Source: a candidate division KSB1 bacterium
GTDB taxonomy: Bacteria > Zhuqueibacterota > Zhuqueibacteria > Zhuqueibacterales > Zhuqueibacteraceae
Reading direction: 5' to 3'
Length of the DNA stretch: 64,000 nt
NCBI GenBank assembly: GCA_034506255.1
Contig: JAPDPX010000014.1
Location: 1 to 64,000 of the forward strand
A program made the position numbers and the translations under genes. Of the stretch, positions 25,906-35,214 are shown piece by piece; within the stretch, counting starts at the first letter, position 1; the number at the start of each line of letters is the position of its first letter. Under the pieces are notes generated by a model. That model was not told the DNA's origin, made no database searches, and was given only the letters and a program-made list of their open reading frames with translations.

Positions 25906-27615
25906 ATGGCTGCACTGCTCATTCCTCCCTATGGCGGCAAACTGGTGGACTTGATGGTGAACCCTGAGCAACGGGAGGAACTGCGGGCCCGCGCGGCACA
26001 GCTTCCCGCAATCCAAATCTCCGAACGCTCGGTTTGTGATCTGACCCTGCTGGCAACCGGCGGTTTTTCCCCGCTCGATCGCTTCATGGGCCGTGCCGAC
26101 TACGAGCGCGTGGTTCATGAAATGCGGTTGAGCAACGGCAGGCTCTTTCCGATTCCCATCACCCTGCCGGTGGAAGCGGGGCCGGCGATCAAACTCGACC
26201 ACCGCATTGCCCTGCGCAACGCGAAAAACGAGCTGCTAGCGGTGATGAGCATTGCGGAGATTTATCCCTGGGATCTGGCGGAAGTGGCGCAGCGGGTGTT
26301 TGGCTCCACCGATCTGCGCCATCCCCTGGTGGCGGAAATGCATCGCTGGGGCAAACTCAACATTTCCGGCCCGCTGCAGGTGGTGCAGCTTCCCGCGCAG
26401 TATGATTTTCAGAGTTTGCGGCTGAGCCCGGCGCAAACGCGCACCCGTCTGGAGAAGTTGGGCCGCCGCAACGTGGTCGCCTTTCAGACCCGCAACCCGC
26501 TGCATCGCGCCCACGAGGAATTGACCAAACGGGCGGCAGCGGAAGTCAACGGTGTTTTGCTGCTGCATCCGGTGGTGGGGATGACCAAACCGGGCGATGT
26601 CGATCACTTCACCCGTGTGCGCACCTACAAGACGCTGGTCGAGCGCTATTATGATCCCGACCGCACCCTGCTGGCGCTGCTGCCGCTGGCGATGCGCCTG
26701 GCCGGGCCGCGCGAAGCCCTGTGGCATGCCATCATTCGCCGCAATCACGGCGCCAATTTTCTAATTGTCGGTCGTGATCACGCCAGCCCGGGCAATGATT
26801 CCACCGGCAAACCTTTCTACGGTCCCTACGATGCCCAGGAGCTGGTTCGCCGTCACAGTGAGGAATTGGGCGTCGGCATGGTGCCCTTCCGCGAATTGGT
26901 GTTCCTGCCCGACGAAGGGCGCTACGAGGAAGTCGACAAGATTGGCGCCCGGCGCCGTACGATTTCACTCTCCGGCACGCAGGTGCGGGAGGAATATCTG
27001 AATCGCGGCAAAGCCCTGCCGGACTGGTTCACCCGCCCCGAAGTGGCCGAGATTCTCTCGGAAACGTATCCACCGCGCCATCGCCAGGGGGTTTGCATTT
27101 GGTTTACCGGTTTGAGCGGCGCTGGCAAATCCACTACGGCGGAGGTGCTCACCGTGCTCTTGCTCGAAAAGGGCCGCCAGATTACCCTGCTCGACGGCGA
27201 CGTGGTCCGCACCCATCTCTCCAAAGGATTGGGGTTCAGCAAGGAAGACCGTGATACCAACATCCGCCGCATCGGTTTCGTGGCGGCGGAAATCGTGCGC
27301 CATGGCGGGGTGGTGATCGTCGCCGCCGTGAGTCCCTACCGGACCACGCGCAACGACGTGCGCAACATGGTGGGTGCGGAACAATTCATCGAAGTGTTTG
27401 TTGATACGCCGCTGGCGGTTTGCGAACAGCGGGATATCAAGGGCATGTATGCCAAAGCCCGGCGGGGTGAAATCAAGGAATTCACCGGCATCGACGACCC
27501 TTATGAGCCGCCCCTGCACCCCGAGATCACGCTCGACACGCTCACGCACTCGGCGGAGGAAAATGCCCGCCGGATTCTGACCCACCTCATTCACAAAGGA
27601 TTCGTGCGCGCCTGA
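25906..27615 (+). CDS. sat/cysC: Bifunctional sulfate adenylyltransferase / adenylylsulfate kinase
   Basis: Makes APS from ATP and sulfate, then phosphorylates it to PAPS, the sulfotransferase donor. 569 residues. The N-terminal sulfurylase half has QTRNPLHRAHE near residue 195 and GRDHASPG near 290. The C-terminal kinase half has a P-loop GLSGAGKST near 405, DGDVVRTHLSKGLGFS, and FTGIDDPYEPP near the end. In fungal enzymes the C-terminal kinase half is often regulatory; here the P-loop and following motifs look intact, so it is probably active. The start ATG 25906 follows a purine-rich stretch (AGGAAAGGAAAAAG). No cysN/cysD or sulfate-reduction genes are nearby, and the sulfotransferase gene lies in the same cluster, so supplying PAPS for product sulfation is the most economical role. 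Confidence 0.95.
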   Translation: MAALLIPPYGGKLVDLMVNPEQREELRARAAQLPAIQISERSVCDLTLLATGGFSPLDRFMGRADYERVVHEMRLSNGRLFPIPITLPVEAGPAIKLDHRIALRNAKNELLAVMSIAEIYPWDLAEVAQRVFGSTDLRHPLVAEMHRWGKLNISGPLQVVQLPAQYDFQSLRLSPAQTRTRLEKLGRRNVVAFQTRNPLHRAHEELTKRAAAEVNGVLLLHPVVGMTKPGDVDHFTRVRTYKTLVERYYDPDRTLLALLPLAMRLAGPREALWHAIIRRNHGANFLIVGRDHASPGNDSTGKPFYGPYDAQELVRRHSEELGVGMVPFRELVFLPDEGRYEEVDKIGARRRTISLSGTQVREEYLNRGKALPDWFTRPEVAEILSETYPPRHRQGVCIWFTGLSGAGKSTTAEVLTVLLLEKGRQITLLDGDVVRTHLSKGLGFSKEDRDTNIRRIGFVAAEIVRHGGVVIVAAVSPYRTTRNDVRNMVGAEQFIEVFVDTPLAVCEQRDIKGMYAKARRGEIKEFTGIDDPYEPPLHPEITLDTLTHSAEENARRILTHLIHKGFVRA

Positions 27616-27642
27616 GAGGCGTTCGCAGTTTTTCGTTTTGCC

Positions 27643-28650
27643 ATGAACGGCATCAACTTCACCTTCTCCCGAACGGCGGCGTGGGCCTTTCCCAGCCTGC
27701 TGCTCGGGCTGCTGGCCTGTGACGCGCCGCGCCAAAACCCTTTCGATCCACGGGCGGAAAACTATCGCGCACAAGCCCGCTCCACCATCACTGTGCGCCG
27801 GCTGTATCCTCCCAACCAGGGCCTCAGTGAAGTGGTGGTGCGGGAAGACCGTCTGCAATTGCTCGGCATCACCGATGCCAACGGCATGGTGAAATGGTCA
27901 CACCCTTATCGCGATACGCTGTTGATCACCGCCAGCCGTTCCGGCTATTTTGCCACGACGGTGCGTTGCCGCGCCGCCGGCGTGGACAATGCCTGGGAGG
28001 TCTATCTCAATGCCGAGCCGCAGGTGACGGCAGCGCGCATCTACTCCATCCGCGACAACTCCGGCGACCTCACCTATGTCGGCATGGAGGCCGGGATTCA
28101 CGACGCCGATGGCCGTGCCGACATTCAAACGGTCACGCTGCGTTTGCAGTCAGGCACCTTCAGCGCCGCGCTGCAACTGGATGACCCGCTCACCGAGACC
28201 TACTCCACCCGCTTCAATATTGGCAAGCTCCCCGGAAATATTTCAAACGAAGAGCTGCCCACCCTGGACTTTGCCCTGGTGGTGAAAAACCTCAATCAGG
28301 ACAGTCTCGTCTTTGCACCCTATTCCGTGCGCCGCGTCATCACCCAGACGCTCCGGCCGCTGCTCCCCAACCTGGATCGGCCGGAATCCGGCAGCATTCT
28401 GTTTACCTGGGAGCGGCTGACGCTGCCCTACGAACATTTTTACCGCATCGTTCTTTTCCGGCTGGAGGCCAGCCCGCTGCGGATTGCTGACTTCGGGCCG
28501 CTGCCTGCAACCCAGGAGAGCTTCCTGCTCGAAGACCCCGACATCCTGTCGGCACTCGCGCCCGGGTGGTATTTGTGGATCCTGCAGGTGGAAGACAGGC
28601 TGGGCAATCGTGGCGAGTCGAATGCCGTCAGTTTTCAGTATTTCAAATGA
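27643..28650 (+). CDS. Predicted lipoprotein with beta-sandwich-like repeats
   Basis: 335 residues with a lipoprotein signal (FPSLLLGLLAC, Cys near residue 26), then DAPRQNPFDPRAENYR. The CxxxxNPFDP start is common among surface lipoproteins of FCB-group bacteria. The next segment, VTVRRLYPP-like then GITDANGMVKWSHPYRDTLL, resembles a carboxypeptidase-regulatory-like fold. The end (EHFYRIVLFRL, GWYLWILQVEDRLGNRGES) is fibronectin-III-like. It lies 28 bp after the PAPS synthase gene and 9 bp before the sigma-54 activator gene. The function is unknown. Confidence 0.72.
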   Translation: MNGINFTFSRTAAWAFPSLLLGLLACDAPRQNPFDPRAENYRAQARSTITVRRLYPPNQGLSEVVVREDRLQLLGITDANGMVKWSHPYRDTLLITASRSGYFATTVRCRAAGVDNAWEVYLNAEPQVTAARIYSIRDNSGDLTYVGMEAGIHDADGRADIQTVTLRLQSGTFSAALQLDDPLTETYSTRFNIGKLPGNISNEELPTLDFALVVKNLNQDSLVFAPYSVRRVITQTLRPLLPNLDRPESGSILFTWERLTLPYEHFYRIVLFRLEASPLRIADFGPLPATQESFLLEDPDILSALAPGWYLWILQVEDRLGNRGESNAVSFQYFK

Positions 28651-28659
28651 GGCTGTGCC

Positions 28660-30120
28660 ATGAAAAGTGCCTATGACAAGCTCCGCCCCGAGCAATTGCA
28701 GCTCATTCAGCGTCTGACCAGCATGCTGGCCGCCAGGACCGACGAAGAGGATATTCTCGATGCGATGCTGTCGGAACTGATGCAGGAAACCAGCGCGGAG
28801 GTCGGCGCCTTTGTTCACTATGATGCCGTGCAGGACAGCTTCACGCCCAGGAAGTGCAAGACCCTGCCCCCCCAGGACCCCTCGGCTGTGGCGTTCTCCC
28901 AGACGGTTTTTCGCCGGGTGGTGGAAAGTCGGGACGCGGTGCTCTCCTTCGATGTGCAGGCGGAGGAAGATTATCAGGCGCGGCAAAGCGTGGTGCTCAA
29001 TGAAATTCACGCCGTGCTCGCTTTCCCGCTCATCATCCAGGGGCGGGTTTACGGGATCGTCTATTTCGACAGCCGCCGCAGCCGGCAGCGTTTCAACGAA
29101 TCGACCTGCCAGTTTCTTTCTTTGTTTGCTCCGATCGCCTCGCTGGCGCTGGAGCAGATGCTGCGCAGCCAGGAGATCAAGCGCGAAAATGTCGTGCTGC
29201 GCCATCAGATGGCACGGGTGTTTCAGATTCCCGCCATCGTGGGCGAGTCCCCGCCGATGCAGCGCCTGTTCGAGCTGATCAGCAAAGTGTCGGCGGCGGA
29301 TGTTCCGGTGATTATCATGGGAGAGAATGGCACGGGCAAGGATCTGGTGGCGCAGGCCATTCACAATCTCAGCGCGCGCAAGGACAAACCATTCCTGGCC
29401 CAGTACATCGGCAACATTCCCGCCACGATTCTGGAGAGCGAACTGTTCGGCTACAAGCGCGGCGCCTTCACCGGCGCGCACACCGACAAAATCGGGATCT
29501 TTGAAGCGGTCAACGGCGGCACGCTTTTTCTCGACGAAATCGGCGAGCTCAGCATCGAGCTGCAAATCAAACTGCTGCGCGTGTTGCAAAACCAGGAGAT
29601 CAAGCGCCTGGGGGAGAACACCGTGCGCCGGGTCGATGTGCGCATTCTGGCGGCAACCAACAAGGATCTGGTGGCGCTGGTCAAGAGCGGGCAGTTCCGC
29701 GAAGATTTGTATTACCGTCTGAATGTGATCAGCATTGTCGTGCCGCCCCTGCGCGAGCGCAAAGCGGACATTCCCCTGCTGCTCAACCATTTCCTGCAGC
29801 GGCAAAAGTCCGGGCGCCAACTGCGCTTCAGCCCCGCGGCCCTGAAAAAGCTGATGGCCTACGACTGGCCCGGCAACGTCCGACAACTGGAAAACATCGT
29901 CAAACGCGCGGCGGTGCTGGCCAATGGCGAGGTGATCGAGAGCGACGACATCCAATTCGACGAGCTGGAGCCCCCTTTCACCGGCACGCTGGAGGAATAC
30001 AAGAACAAACTCATCCTCGCGCGCCTGCAGGAATTCAAGGGCAACAAAACCCGGGCCGCGAGAAGCCTCGGCATCTCCCTGCGCTCGCTGCAGGCCAAGG
30101 CCAAGGAGCTGGGATTTTAG
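28660..30120 (+). CDS. GAF-domain sigma-54-dependent transcriptional activator
   Basis: A 486-residue cytoplasmic activator that opens sigma-54 promoters. Residues about 25-175 form a GAF sensor domain (VGAFVHYD, AVLAFPLIIQGRVYGIVYFD). The AAA+ domain follows: GESPPMQRL, Walker A GENGTGKD near 225, GAFTGA in YKRGAFTGAHTDK, Walker B TLFLDEIGEL and the R-finger region REDLYYRLNV. It ends in a Fis-type helix-turn-helix (NKTRAARSLGISLRSLQAKA). There is no receiver domain, so it answers to a ligand or to the neighbouring kinase rather than to a histidine kinase. The Ser/Thr kinase gene begins 16 bp downstream. Target promoters were not identified. Confidence 0.92.
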   Translation: MKSAYDKLRPEQLQLIQRLTSMLAARTDEEDILDAMLSELMQETSAEVGAFVHYDAVQDSFTPRKCKTLPPQDPSAVAFSQTVFRRVVESRDAVLSFDVQAEEDYQARQSVVLNEIHAVLAFPLIIQGRVYGIVYFDSRRSRQRFNESTCQFLSLFAPIASLALEQMLRSQEIKRENVVLRHQMARVFQIPAIVGESPPMQRLFELISKVSAADVPVIIMGENGTGKDLVAQAIHNLSARKDKPFLAQYIGNIPATILESELFGYKRGAFTGAHTDKIGIFEAVNGGTLFLDEIGELSIELQIKLLRVLQNQEIKRLGENTVRRVDVRILAATNKDLVALVKSGQFREDLYYRLNVISIVVPPLRERKADIPLLLNHFLQRQKSGRQLRFSPAALKKLMAYDWPGNVRQLENIVKRAAVLANGEVIESDDIQFDELEPPFTGTLEEYKNKLILARLQEFKGNKTRAARSLGISLRSLQAKAKELGF

Positions 30121-30136
30121 CAGCGGAGGCAATTGC

Positions 30137-31714
30137 ATGGATAGCCTGGGCAATTATCGGATTCTGCGCACCCTGTCCCGGCGCGGCACCACCAGCGTTT
30201 ACCTCGCTGAGCACAGGGTGCTCGGCCGCAAGTGTGTGCTCAAGGTCTACAGTGGCGGCGACGCGACAGTGGTGCAGCGTTTCGAGCGGGAGGCGCGCAT
30301 CGTCGCGGCCCTCGCCAGCGAGGCCATCGTCGCGGTTTACGACTACGGCGAAGTGGAGGGCAAATTCTACCTCAGCCTGGAATACGTCGACGGGTACAAT
30401 CTCTCCGAGTATTTGCAAACCCACCGCCTGACCGCGGCGGAGATCGTCGCGCTGGCACGCCGCATCGCCGCCTGTGTTGCCATCGTGCACGCCCACGGTT
30501 ACATTCATCGCGATCTCAAACCTGAAAACATTCTGATTGCGCGCAGCGCCCGGGTCAAGCTCACCGATTTTGGCGTGGCCTGGCATCACTCTCTCAAACA
30601 CGTGACACTCGACGGCGGCCTGGTCGGCACGCCACTCTACCTGTCGCCCGAGCAGATCAACAATCTGCCGTTCACCCCGCGCAGCGATGTCTTTGCGCTG
30701 GGCATCATTTTCTATCAGGTCGCGACCGGTACCCATCCCTTCGAGGCAACGCATTACGGGGAGATCTTTGCGAAAATTCTCTCGCATCAGCCCCAGCCGG
30801 CCGGCCGGCTGAATCCGGATTTGCCCGCCTGGTTTGCCGATCTCATCGCTCAGCTTTTGCAAAAGGAACCCGGTGACCGGCCGCAGGACGCGCAAGAAAT
30901 CGTCAGAATCATCGATCATCATGCCGCCGGTCTTTCGCCTCCTGCCGGTGAAGCGCGCGCCCTCTCCAGCCCGAAAAGATGGGCGACCGGCGCCACGCTG
31001 GTTGCAGCAGCAATCGCTCTGTTGTTCCTGCTCATTTGGAATCTTTCCCGTGAACACCCCGGCGCCAGTGCGCCGGCCGGGCCGCACACCGCCCTGCCGA
31101 CCGTTCAACCGGATTCCACGCCGGCCTCGGCCGGTAACCATGCGGAGAAGACGAGCTTCTCCCGGGAATCCACTTTCCCCGGAAAAGCTGTTGATGCAAC
31201 CCGGGAAGGCGCTGCGGTTGCGGAAAAGCCGGCGGCCGTGGCCACTTCGCCAGCCTTAGCCGAACGCGGCTCGCAAGCAGACACGCCTGCCAGTTTGCTC
31301 ATCAAAACCTGGCCCTGGTGCAAAATATTCCTGAACAACCGCCATGTGGAAACCACCCCGATGACCGCAGCGCTGGCCGTGGCGCCCGGCCATTATCAGT
31401 TGTCACTCCACCATCCCGCCTATCCGGTCTGGCACGACTCGATTGTGGTTCTGCCGAATACCGCCTACGAATTCGGATTCAATCTCGATTCGCTGTTTTT
31501 CCAGGTGGAGTTGCAAGTCACGCCCTGGGGCGAGGTGTTCGTGGATGACGCATACGCCGGGACGACGCCGCTGCCCTCGCCTTTGCTGTTCGATCGCCGC
31601 CGCCGCCAGCTCGTGCGGGTGGAAAATCCTTTTTATCAAACCTGGGTGGATACCCTTGCCTGGGACGGCCGGAGCCGGATCGTAATGAAAATCGTCCTGC
31701 GAGAAAAATCGTGA
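30137..31714 (+). CDS. Membrane Ser/Thr protein kinase with PEGA-like extracytoplasmic domains
   Basis: 525 residues. The N-terminal Hanks-type kinase (about 7-265) has a VLKVY Lys, an HRDLKPEN catalytic loop near 130, DFGVAW and GTPLYLSPEQ. The glycine loop is altered (SRRGTTSVYLAE). One transmembrane segment (ATLVAAAIALLFLLIWNL) lies near 285-302. After an Ala/Pro-rich linker come two PEGA-like repeats: SLLIKTWPWCKIFLNNRHVE with TPMTAALAVAPGHYQL, and LQVTPWGEVFVDDAYAGTTP. GGAGG precedes the start. The next gene begins inside its stop codon (GTGA). It probably couples an envelope signal to cytoplasmic phosphorylation, perhaps of the adjacent sigma-54 activator; that partner is inference. Confidence 0.9.
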   Translation: MDSLGNYRILRTLSRRGTTSVYLAEHRVLGRKCVLKVYSGGDATVVQRFEREARIVAALASEAIVAVYDYGEVEGKFYLSLEYVDGYNLSEYLQTHRLTAAEIVALARRIAACVAIVHAHGYIHRDLKPENILIARSARVKLTDFGVAWHHSLKHVTLDGGLVGTPLYLSPEQINNLPFTPRSDVFALGIIFYQVATGTHPFEATHYGEIFAKILSHQPQPAGRLNPDLPAWFADLIAQLLQKEPGDRPQDAQEIVRIIDHHAAGLSPPAGEARALSSPKRWATGATLVAAAIALLFLLIWNLSREHPGASAPAGPHTALPTVQPDSTPASAGNHAEKTSFSRESTFPGKAVDATREGAAVAEKPAAVATSPALAERGSQADTPASLLIKTWPWCKIFLNNRHVETTPMTAALAVAPGHYQLSLHHPAYPVWHDSIVVLPNTAYEFGFNLDSLFFQVELQVTPWGEVFVDDAYAGTTPLPSPLLFDRRRRQLVRVENPFYQTWVDTLAWDGRSRIVMKIVLREKS

Positions 31715-32541
31715 ACCTCGAGAAAACAGACAGACACGGCCGGCATGGCGCGGGTGTGCTCCTGCTGTCCGCTGCCGTGGTGTTGCTCACCTGGATCGGT
31801 GAAGCAGCCGGTCAGGCAGCTGCCCTGCCGGCGCTGGAAGCAGAGCTCAAAGCCTTCGCATATGAACGGGTGCTGACCAACGGCCGTGCCACTCTGGCAC
31901 AGGAAGCGCTGTCGCTTGTCGATCGTCTGCGTGTGTTGGAGTACATGCTCAATGCCGCCTATGCGCTGCAGGATACCGTTCAGGCCCGCCGGCTGGCGGA
32001 TGATATGGTGGCGCTTTCACCCACCTTTGAGCCGGATGCCAGAATCACTTCACCCAAAATCATCGAATTCTATGCGCACAGCCGGCGCCGGGCTGCGCGC
32101 CAGCCCCACGGCCGTGCACTACCACAGGATTCCAGCCAGGTGATGTGGTCGCAACCGCGAGTGGCATTGCGGACGGAGTACCTGCTCGCCTCGCTGGTGC
32201 TCCCCGGCAGTGGTCATCTGCTCGCCAGGCACAACAAAAAAGGTTTGGTGTTCTCTGCCGCCTCATTGGCGGTGCTCGGCGGCATTCTCCATTATGCCAG
32301 GCAGACCCGTGTGCGCGAGCGGGAGTATTTGCGCGCCACCGGCGAAGCCGATTATGACCGCCTTTATGCCAGGTACAATGCCGCCTACAAACGGCGTAAC
32401 GCCCTCATGGCGGGATACGGACTGCTCAGTGTCTTGGCCCTGTACGACCTGCACTCCCGCGCAAATCGGAGTGTCGCAGTTGCTCTCGCTTATGAGCCCT
32501 CGGCGCCACAGCTCCTGCTGCACCTCAACAAGAGCTGGTGA
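31711..32541 (+). CDS. DUF5683-like membrane protein
   Basis: 276 residues with an N-terminal export signal or membrane anchor (VLLLSAAVVLLTWIGEAAGQ). A short helical region follows (residues about 35-125, with LRVLEYMLNAAYALQDTVQA) and recalls a TPR-like pair. Then comes LLASLVLPGSGHLLARHNKKG with a second hydrophobic segment, the pattern seen in DUF5683-type proteins (PG-x-G-x-x-x-x-x-x-x-KG). It overlaps the kinase gene by 4 bp (GTGA) and is therefore likely translated with it. The role is unknown; it may be a membrane partner of the kinase. Confidence 0.65.
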   Translation: MNLEKTDRHGRHGAGVLLLSAAVVLLTWIGEAAGQAAALPALEAELKAFAYERVLTNGRATLAQEALSLVDRLRVLEYMLNAAYALQDTVQARRLADDMVALSPTFEPDARITSPKIIEFYAHSRRRAARQPHGRALPQDSSQVMWSQPRVALRTEYLLASLVLPGSGHLLARHNKKGLVFSAASLAVLGGILHYARQTRVREREYLRATGEADYDRLYARYNAAYKRRNALMAGYGLLSVLALYDLHSRANRSVAVALAYEPSAPQLLLHLNKSW

Positions 32542-32896
32542 GATTGGAATCTTTTTCGCCACTATGCATTTTTTGCGTAGGTCGAAACACACGCGCGGTC
32601 GGAAATCAGTTTTCCCAGGCTGATGCTGCCTGCAGTGAACCATATGGCAGTCAATCACTTACACTGATGGCATGTTGTCTCGCATTGTTTTGGGCCCGCC
32701 GGCACGGTTGTTGAGATTGTATGCTTGGTTCGTGCCGGCCAGTTGAAGCGAGCTCTTCTCCAACGCAATATCTTGCCGCCCCGCCATGAACAACGATGGC
32801 GGCAATGCAATTTGCCCCGGCCGGTCAGAGAGTGCCATTGGGCACGCGGATGATTCTGAGAGAAAAATGGATAAACTTCATTTCATGGAGGACGAC
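32542..32896. other. 355-bp intergenic region, no gene seen
   Basis: This lies between the DUF5683-like gene and the secreted-repeat gene. It includes CGGCACGGTTGTTGAG near 32700, which resembles a -24/-12 element but lacks the GC at -12. No repeat family, RNA gene or strong terminator was recognised. GGAGG just before 32897 serves the next gene. Confidence 0.5.
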
Positions 32897-35062
32897 ATGC
32901 AAATGCGAAGACAATTGCGATGGTGTGGGCTGCTGCTGCTGCTGGCAATCTGGCCGGCCTCGGCGCAGGTGCTGCCGCGCCTCTCGGGGCATGTCATGGT
33001 GGCAGCGGACAGCACGCCCGTGCCGAATTTCCCCCTGCTCCTTTTGCGTGAGGGCCCAGGACCCGGCCCCGGCAGGTATGCCGCCATAACCGACAGCGCA
33101 GGTTACTATTCCACTTTGCTGGCACCGGGAACCTACATGCTCTCCACCGTCGATACCGCTTTTTTCAAACCAGTGACGATTCCCCACATCAAAGTCGATC
33201 TCGGCCAGCATGTCATTGTCGACGTGCAACTGGTGCGGCAGGATTTGAATGCCGTCATCAGCGGTAACGTATCTCTGGCGGGCCGGGGCGTCGCCGGCGT
33301 TGAACTCTTTCTCTACAAGATCAACAGCACCACCCCGCCATACCAGGGCCAAGACTGGGATCCCAAGGCCGCCGTCTACCGTGACACCACCGATGACCAG
33401 GGCAATTTCAGTGTCAAAGTGGTGCCGGGGAGTTACTTCATCTTCCTGCGCGGCACGGATGATTATCTGCCCTTCTGGAGCTCGCCGATTTTTGTCGGCG
33501 CAGGCGACACTGCCAATGTGAGAATCGAACTCACTCCCCGTCCCCTGTTCAAGACAATTGCCGGCCGGGTGAGCAACAGCGGGGACTACAAGTGGGTCGT
33601 GGTTACTGCGCACTCGCTGACCACCGGGATCATCTCGGCGGATCGCCCCGCCGCCGATGGCAGCTACCAACTCAAAGCCCCGCCCGGCAAGTATATCGTG
33701 CGTTGTGATGCTTATCTGGATGGAACGCTTTACACCGTTTATTATGACGGCGTGACCTCACCGCAGCAGGCGACTCCGGTGGACATCACCATCAATGACG
33801 CCACCGGTATCGACTTTCGCCTGCCGCCTGTCGGCGCGCTGGCCGCCTTCACCATCTCCGGACAGGTGGTGGAAGAAGGCTCAGGCGCTCCGCTGGCCGG
33901 TGCCTTTGTCACGTTCATCGGCTACAACGTTCATTATGGCGACAGTCTGGCGAGCCGGCATGTCGTGCGCACCGATGGCAACGGCAACTATTCCTTCACC
34001 GGCTACACCTTTTTCGATCAGGTTCCCCTGATCGGCTCGGCTTATCAGGACGGCTATTTCCTGGAATTCTACGACAACCAGCCCAGCTTCCTGACCGCCA
34101 CCCCGATCGTCGTCAAAGCCGGCGAAAACCTCACCGGCATCAATTTTTCACTCACCAGGATCATTGCCCAACCCGGTTACAGCATTTCCGGAAAAGTGCA
34201 GGGAGAGGACGGCCGGCCGTTTTCCTGTGGCGTAGTGATCGCTTATTCCACCGCCGGCGTGAAATTCGCCAGCACGGATGACACCGGCTTCTACAAGATC
34301 GAGGGTTTCCCCGCGGGCACCCACGTGATTCTGCAGGCGTGGGGCGCACCCGCCTACCTGCCGGAGTTCTATGACAATAAATTCTCGTTCCGGGAAGCCG
34401 ATGTGCTGGTGATGAACGGGGATAAAAGCGGCATCGATTTCGTGCTGGCCAAACGCAACCGGCAGACCGTGCTGGGCTGGTTGCGTGGTATGGTGTGGCT
34501 CCCCGGCCGCCCGAAGGCGGCGGGGCAGGGAATGGGGGCAACTGTTTATGTGAGGAAAAACGGGTCGGCTGACTGGTTTGCCGCCGCTTATGCCGATGCC
34601 GATGGCGCATTCGAGCTGCCCATCGAAACCTACGGCCAGTATGAGATCCGGGTCACGTCCATGGGCTACAACGATGCCACGCGCGTCGTTGAAGTCGACG
34701 AGTCCACCGGCTTGTTCCGCAGCGGGCTGGAGATCAGCCTGGTGCCGACGGGTGTGACCGAGGACGGCAACGCCGGGGTGATCCGCAGCCATCGTTTGCA
34801 GCAGGCCTATCCGAATCCCTTCAAACCTGTCACCACCATCACCGTTGAGATGGCACGCCGCGAAAGCGCCACAGTGACGATCTACAACGTGATGGGACAA
34901 AAGGTGGCGACGCTGCATCACGGCTTGCTGCCGCAGGGGAGCACCCGGTTTCAGTGGCAGGGCCGCGATGATGCCGGCCGTGCCGTCGCACCCGGTTTGT
35001 ATTTCTTCCGGCTGACCACTGCTGATGGCATGCAAACCAGGGCAGTCGTGTTGCTCCAGTAG
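32897..35062 (+). CDS. Secreted protein with carboxypeptidase-regulatory-like repeats and C-terminal sorting-type domain
   Basis: 721 residues. The start ATG 32897 is set by GGAGG about 6 bases upstream and by a clean signal peptide (WCGLLLLLAIWPASAQ); in-frame ATGs further upstream lack this. The mature protein has about six prealbumin/CarboxypepD_reg-like units, each starting LSGHV, ISGNVS, IAGRVS, ISGQVV, ISGKVQ or similar. It ends (about 635-721) with AYPNPFKPVTTITVEM, VTIYNVMGQKVATL and GRDDAGRAVAPGLYFFRL. That is the FlgD/type-A sorting-like domain used by many FCB bacteria for outer-membrane translocation and cell-surface attachment. A surface or secreted adhesive/structural role is likely. 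A perfect terminator hairpin follows. Confidence 0.82.
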   Translation: MQMRRQLRWCGLLLLLAIWPASAQVLPRLSGHVMVAADSTPVPNFPLLLLREGPGPGPGRYAAITDSAGYYSTLLAPGTYMLSTVDTAFFKPVTIPHIKVDLGQHVIVDVQLVRQDLNAVISGNVSLAGRGVAGVELFLYKINSTTPPYQGQDWDPKAAVYRDTTDDQGNFSVKVVPGSYFIFLRGTDDYLPFWSSPIFVGAGDTANVRIELTPRPLFKTIAGRVSNSGDYKWVVVTAHSLTTGIISADRPAADGSYQLKAPPGKYIVRCDAYLDGTLYTVYYDGVTSPQQATPVDITINDATGIDFRLPPVGALAAFTISGQVVEEGSGAPLAGAFVTFIGYNVHYGDSLASRHVVRTDGNGNYSFTGYTFFDQVPLIGSAYQDGYFLEFYDNQPSFLTATPIVVKAGENLTGINFSLTRIIAQPGYSISGKVQGEDGRPFSCGVVIAYSTAGVKFASTDDTGFYKIEGFPAGTHVILQAWGAPAYLPEFYDNKFSFREADVLVMNGDKSGIDFVLAKRNRQTVLGWLRGMVWLPGRPKAAGQGMGATVYVRKNGSADWFAAAYADADGAFELPIETYGQYEIRVTSMGYNDATRVVEVDESTGLFRSGLEISLVPTGVTEDGNAGVIRSHRLQQAYPNPFKPVTTITVEMARRESATVTIYNVMGQKVATLHHGLLPQGSTRFQWQGRDDAGRAVAPGLYFFRLTTADGMQTRAVVLLQ

Positions 35063-35117
35063 AAGCGTGTCTGCACATGAGGGTGTCCGCCCGTGGACAT
35101 CGCAGTGCATATCTGCC

Positions 35118-35160
35118 GCAGCCCCGGCAACTCTTCAAACCGGGGCTGCTTTGGTTTTTT
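35118..35160 (+). terminator. Strong intrinsic terminator
   Basis: GCAGCCCCGG at 35118-35127 pairs perfectly with CCGGGGCTGC at 35140-35149 across a 12-base loop. TTTGGTTTTTT follows. It lies 55 bp after the stop codon of the secreted-repeat gene and ends that transcription unit. Confidence 0.9.
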
Positions 35161-35214
35161 CTCCGCGCGGCACAGTTTGCAGCGTGCCTTCTGTTGAGCC
35201 TGAATGGAGGAGCT

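Noticed and set aside
32699..32714. CGGCACGGTTGTTGAG as a second sigma-54 promoter
   Set aside because: The -24 half is good, but the -12 half has TTGA instead of TTGC, and no sigma-54 activator is known to act on this gene. It may be chance.
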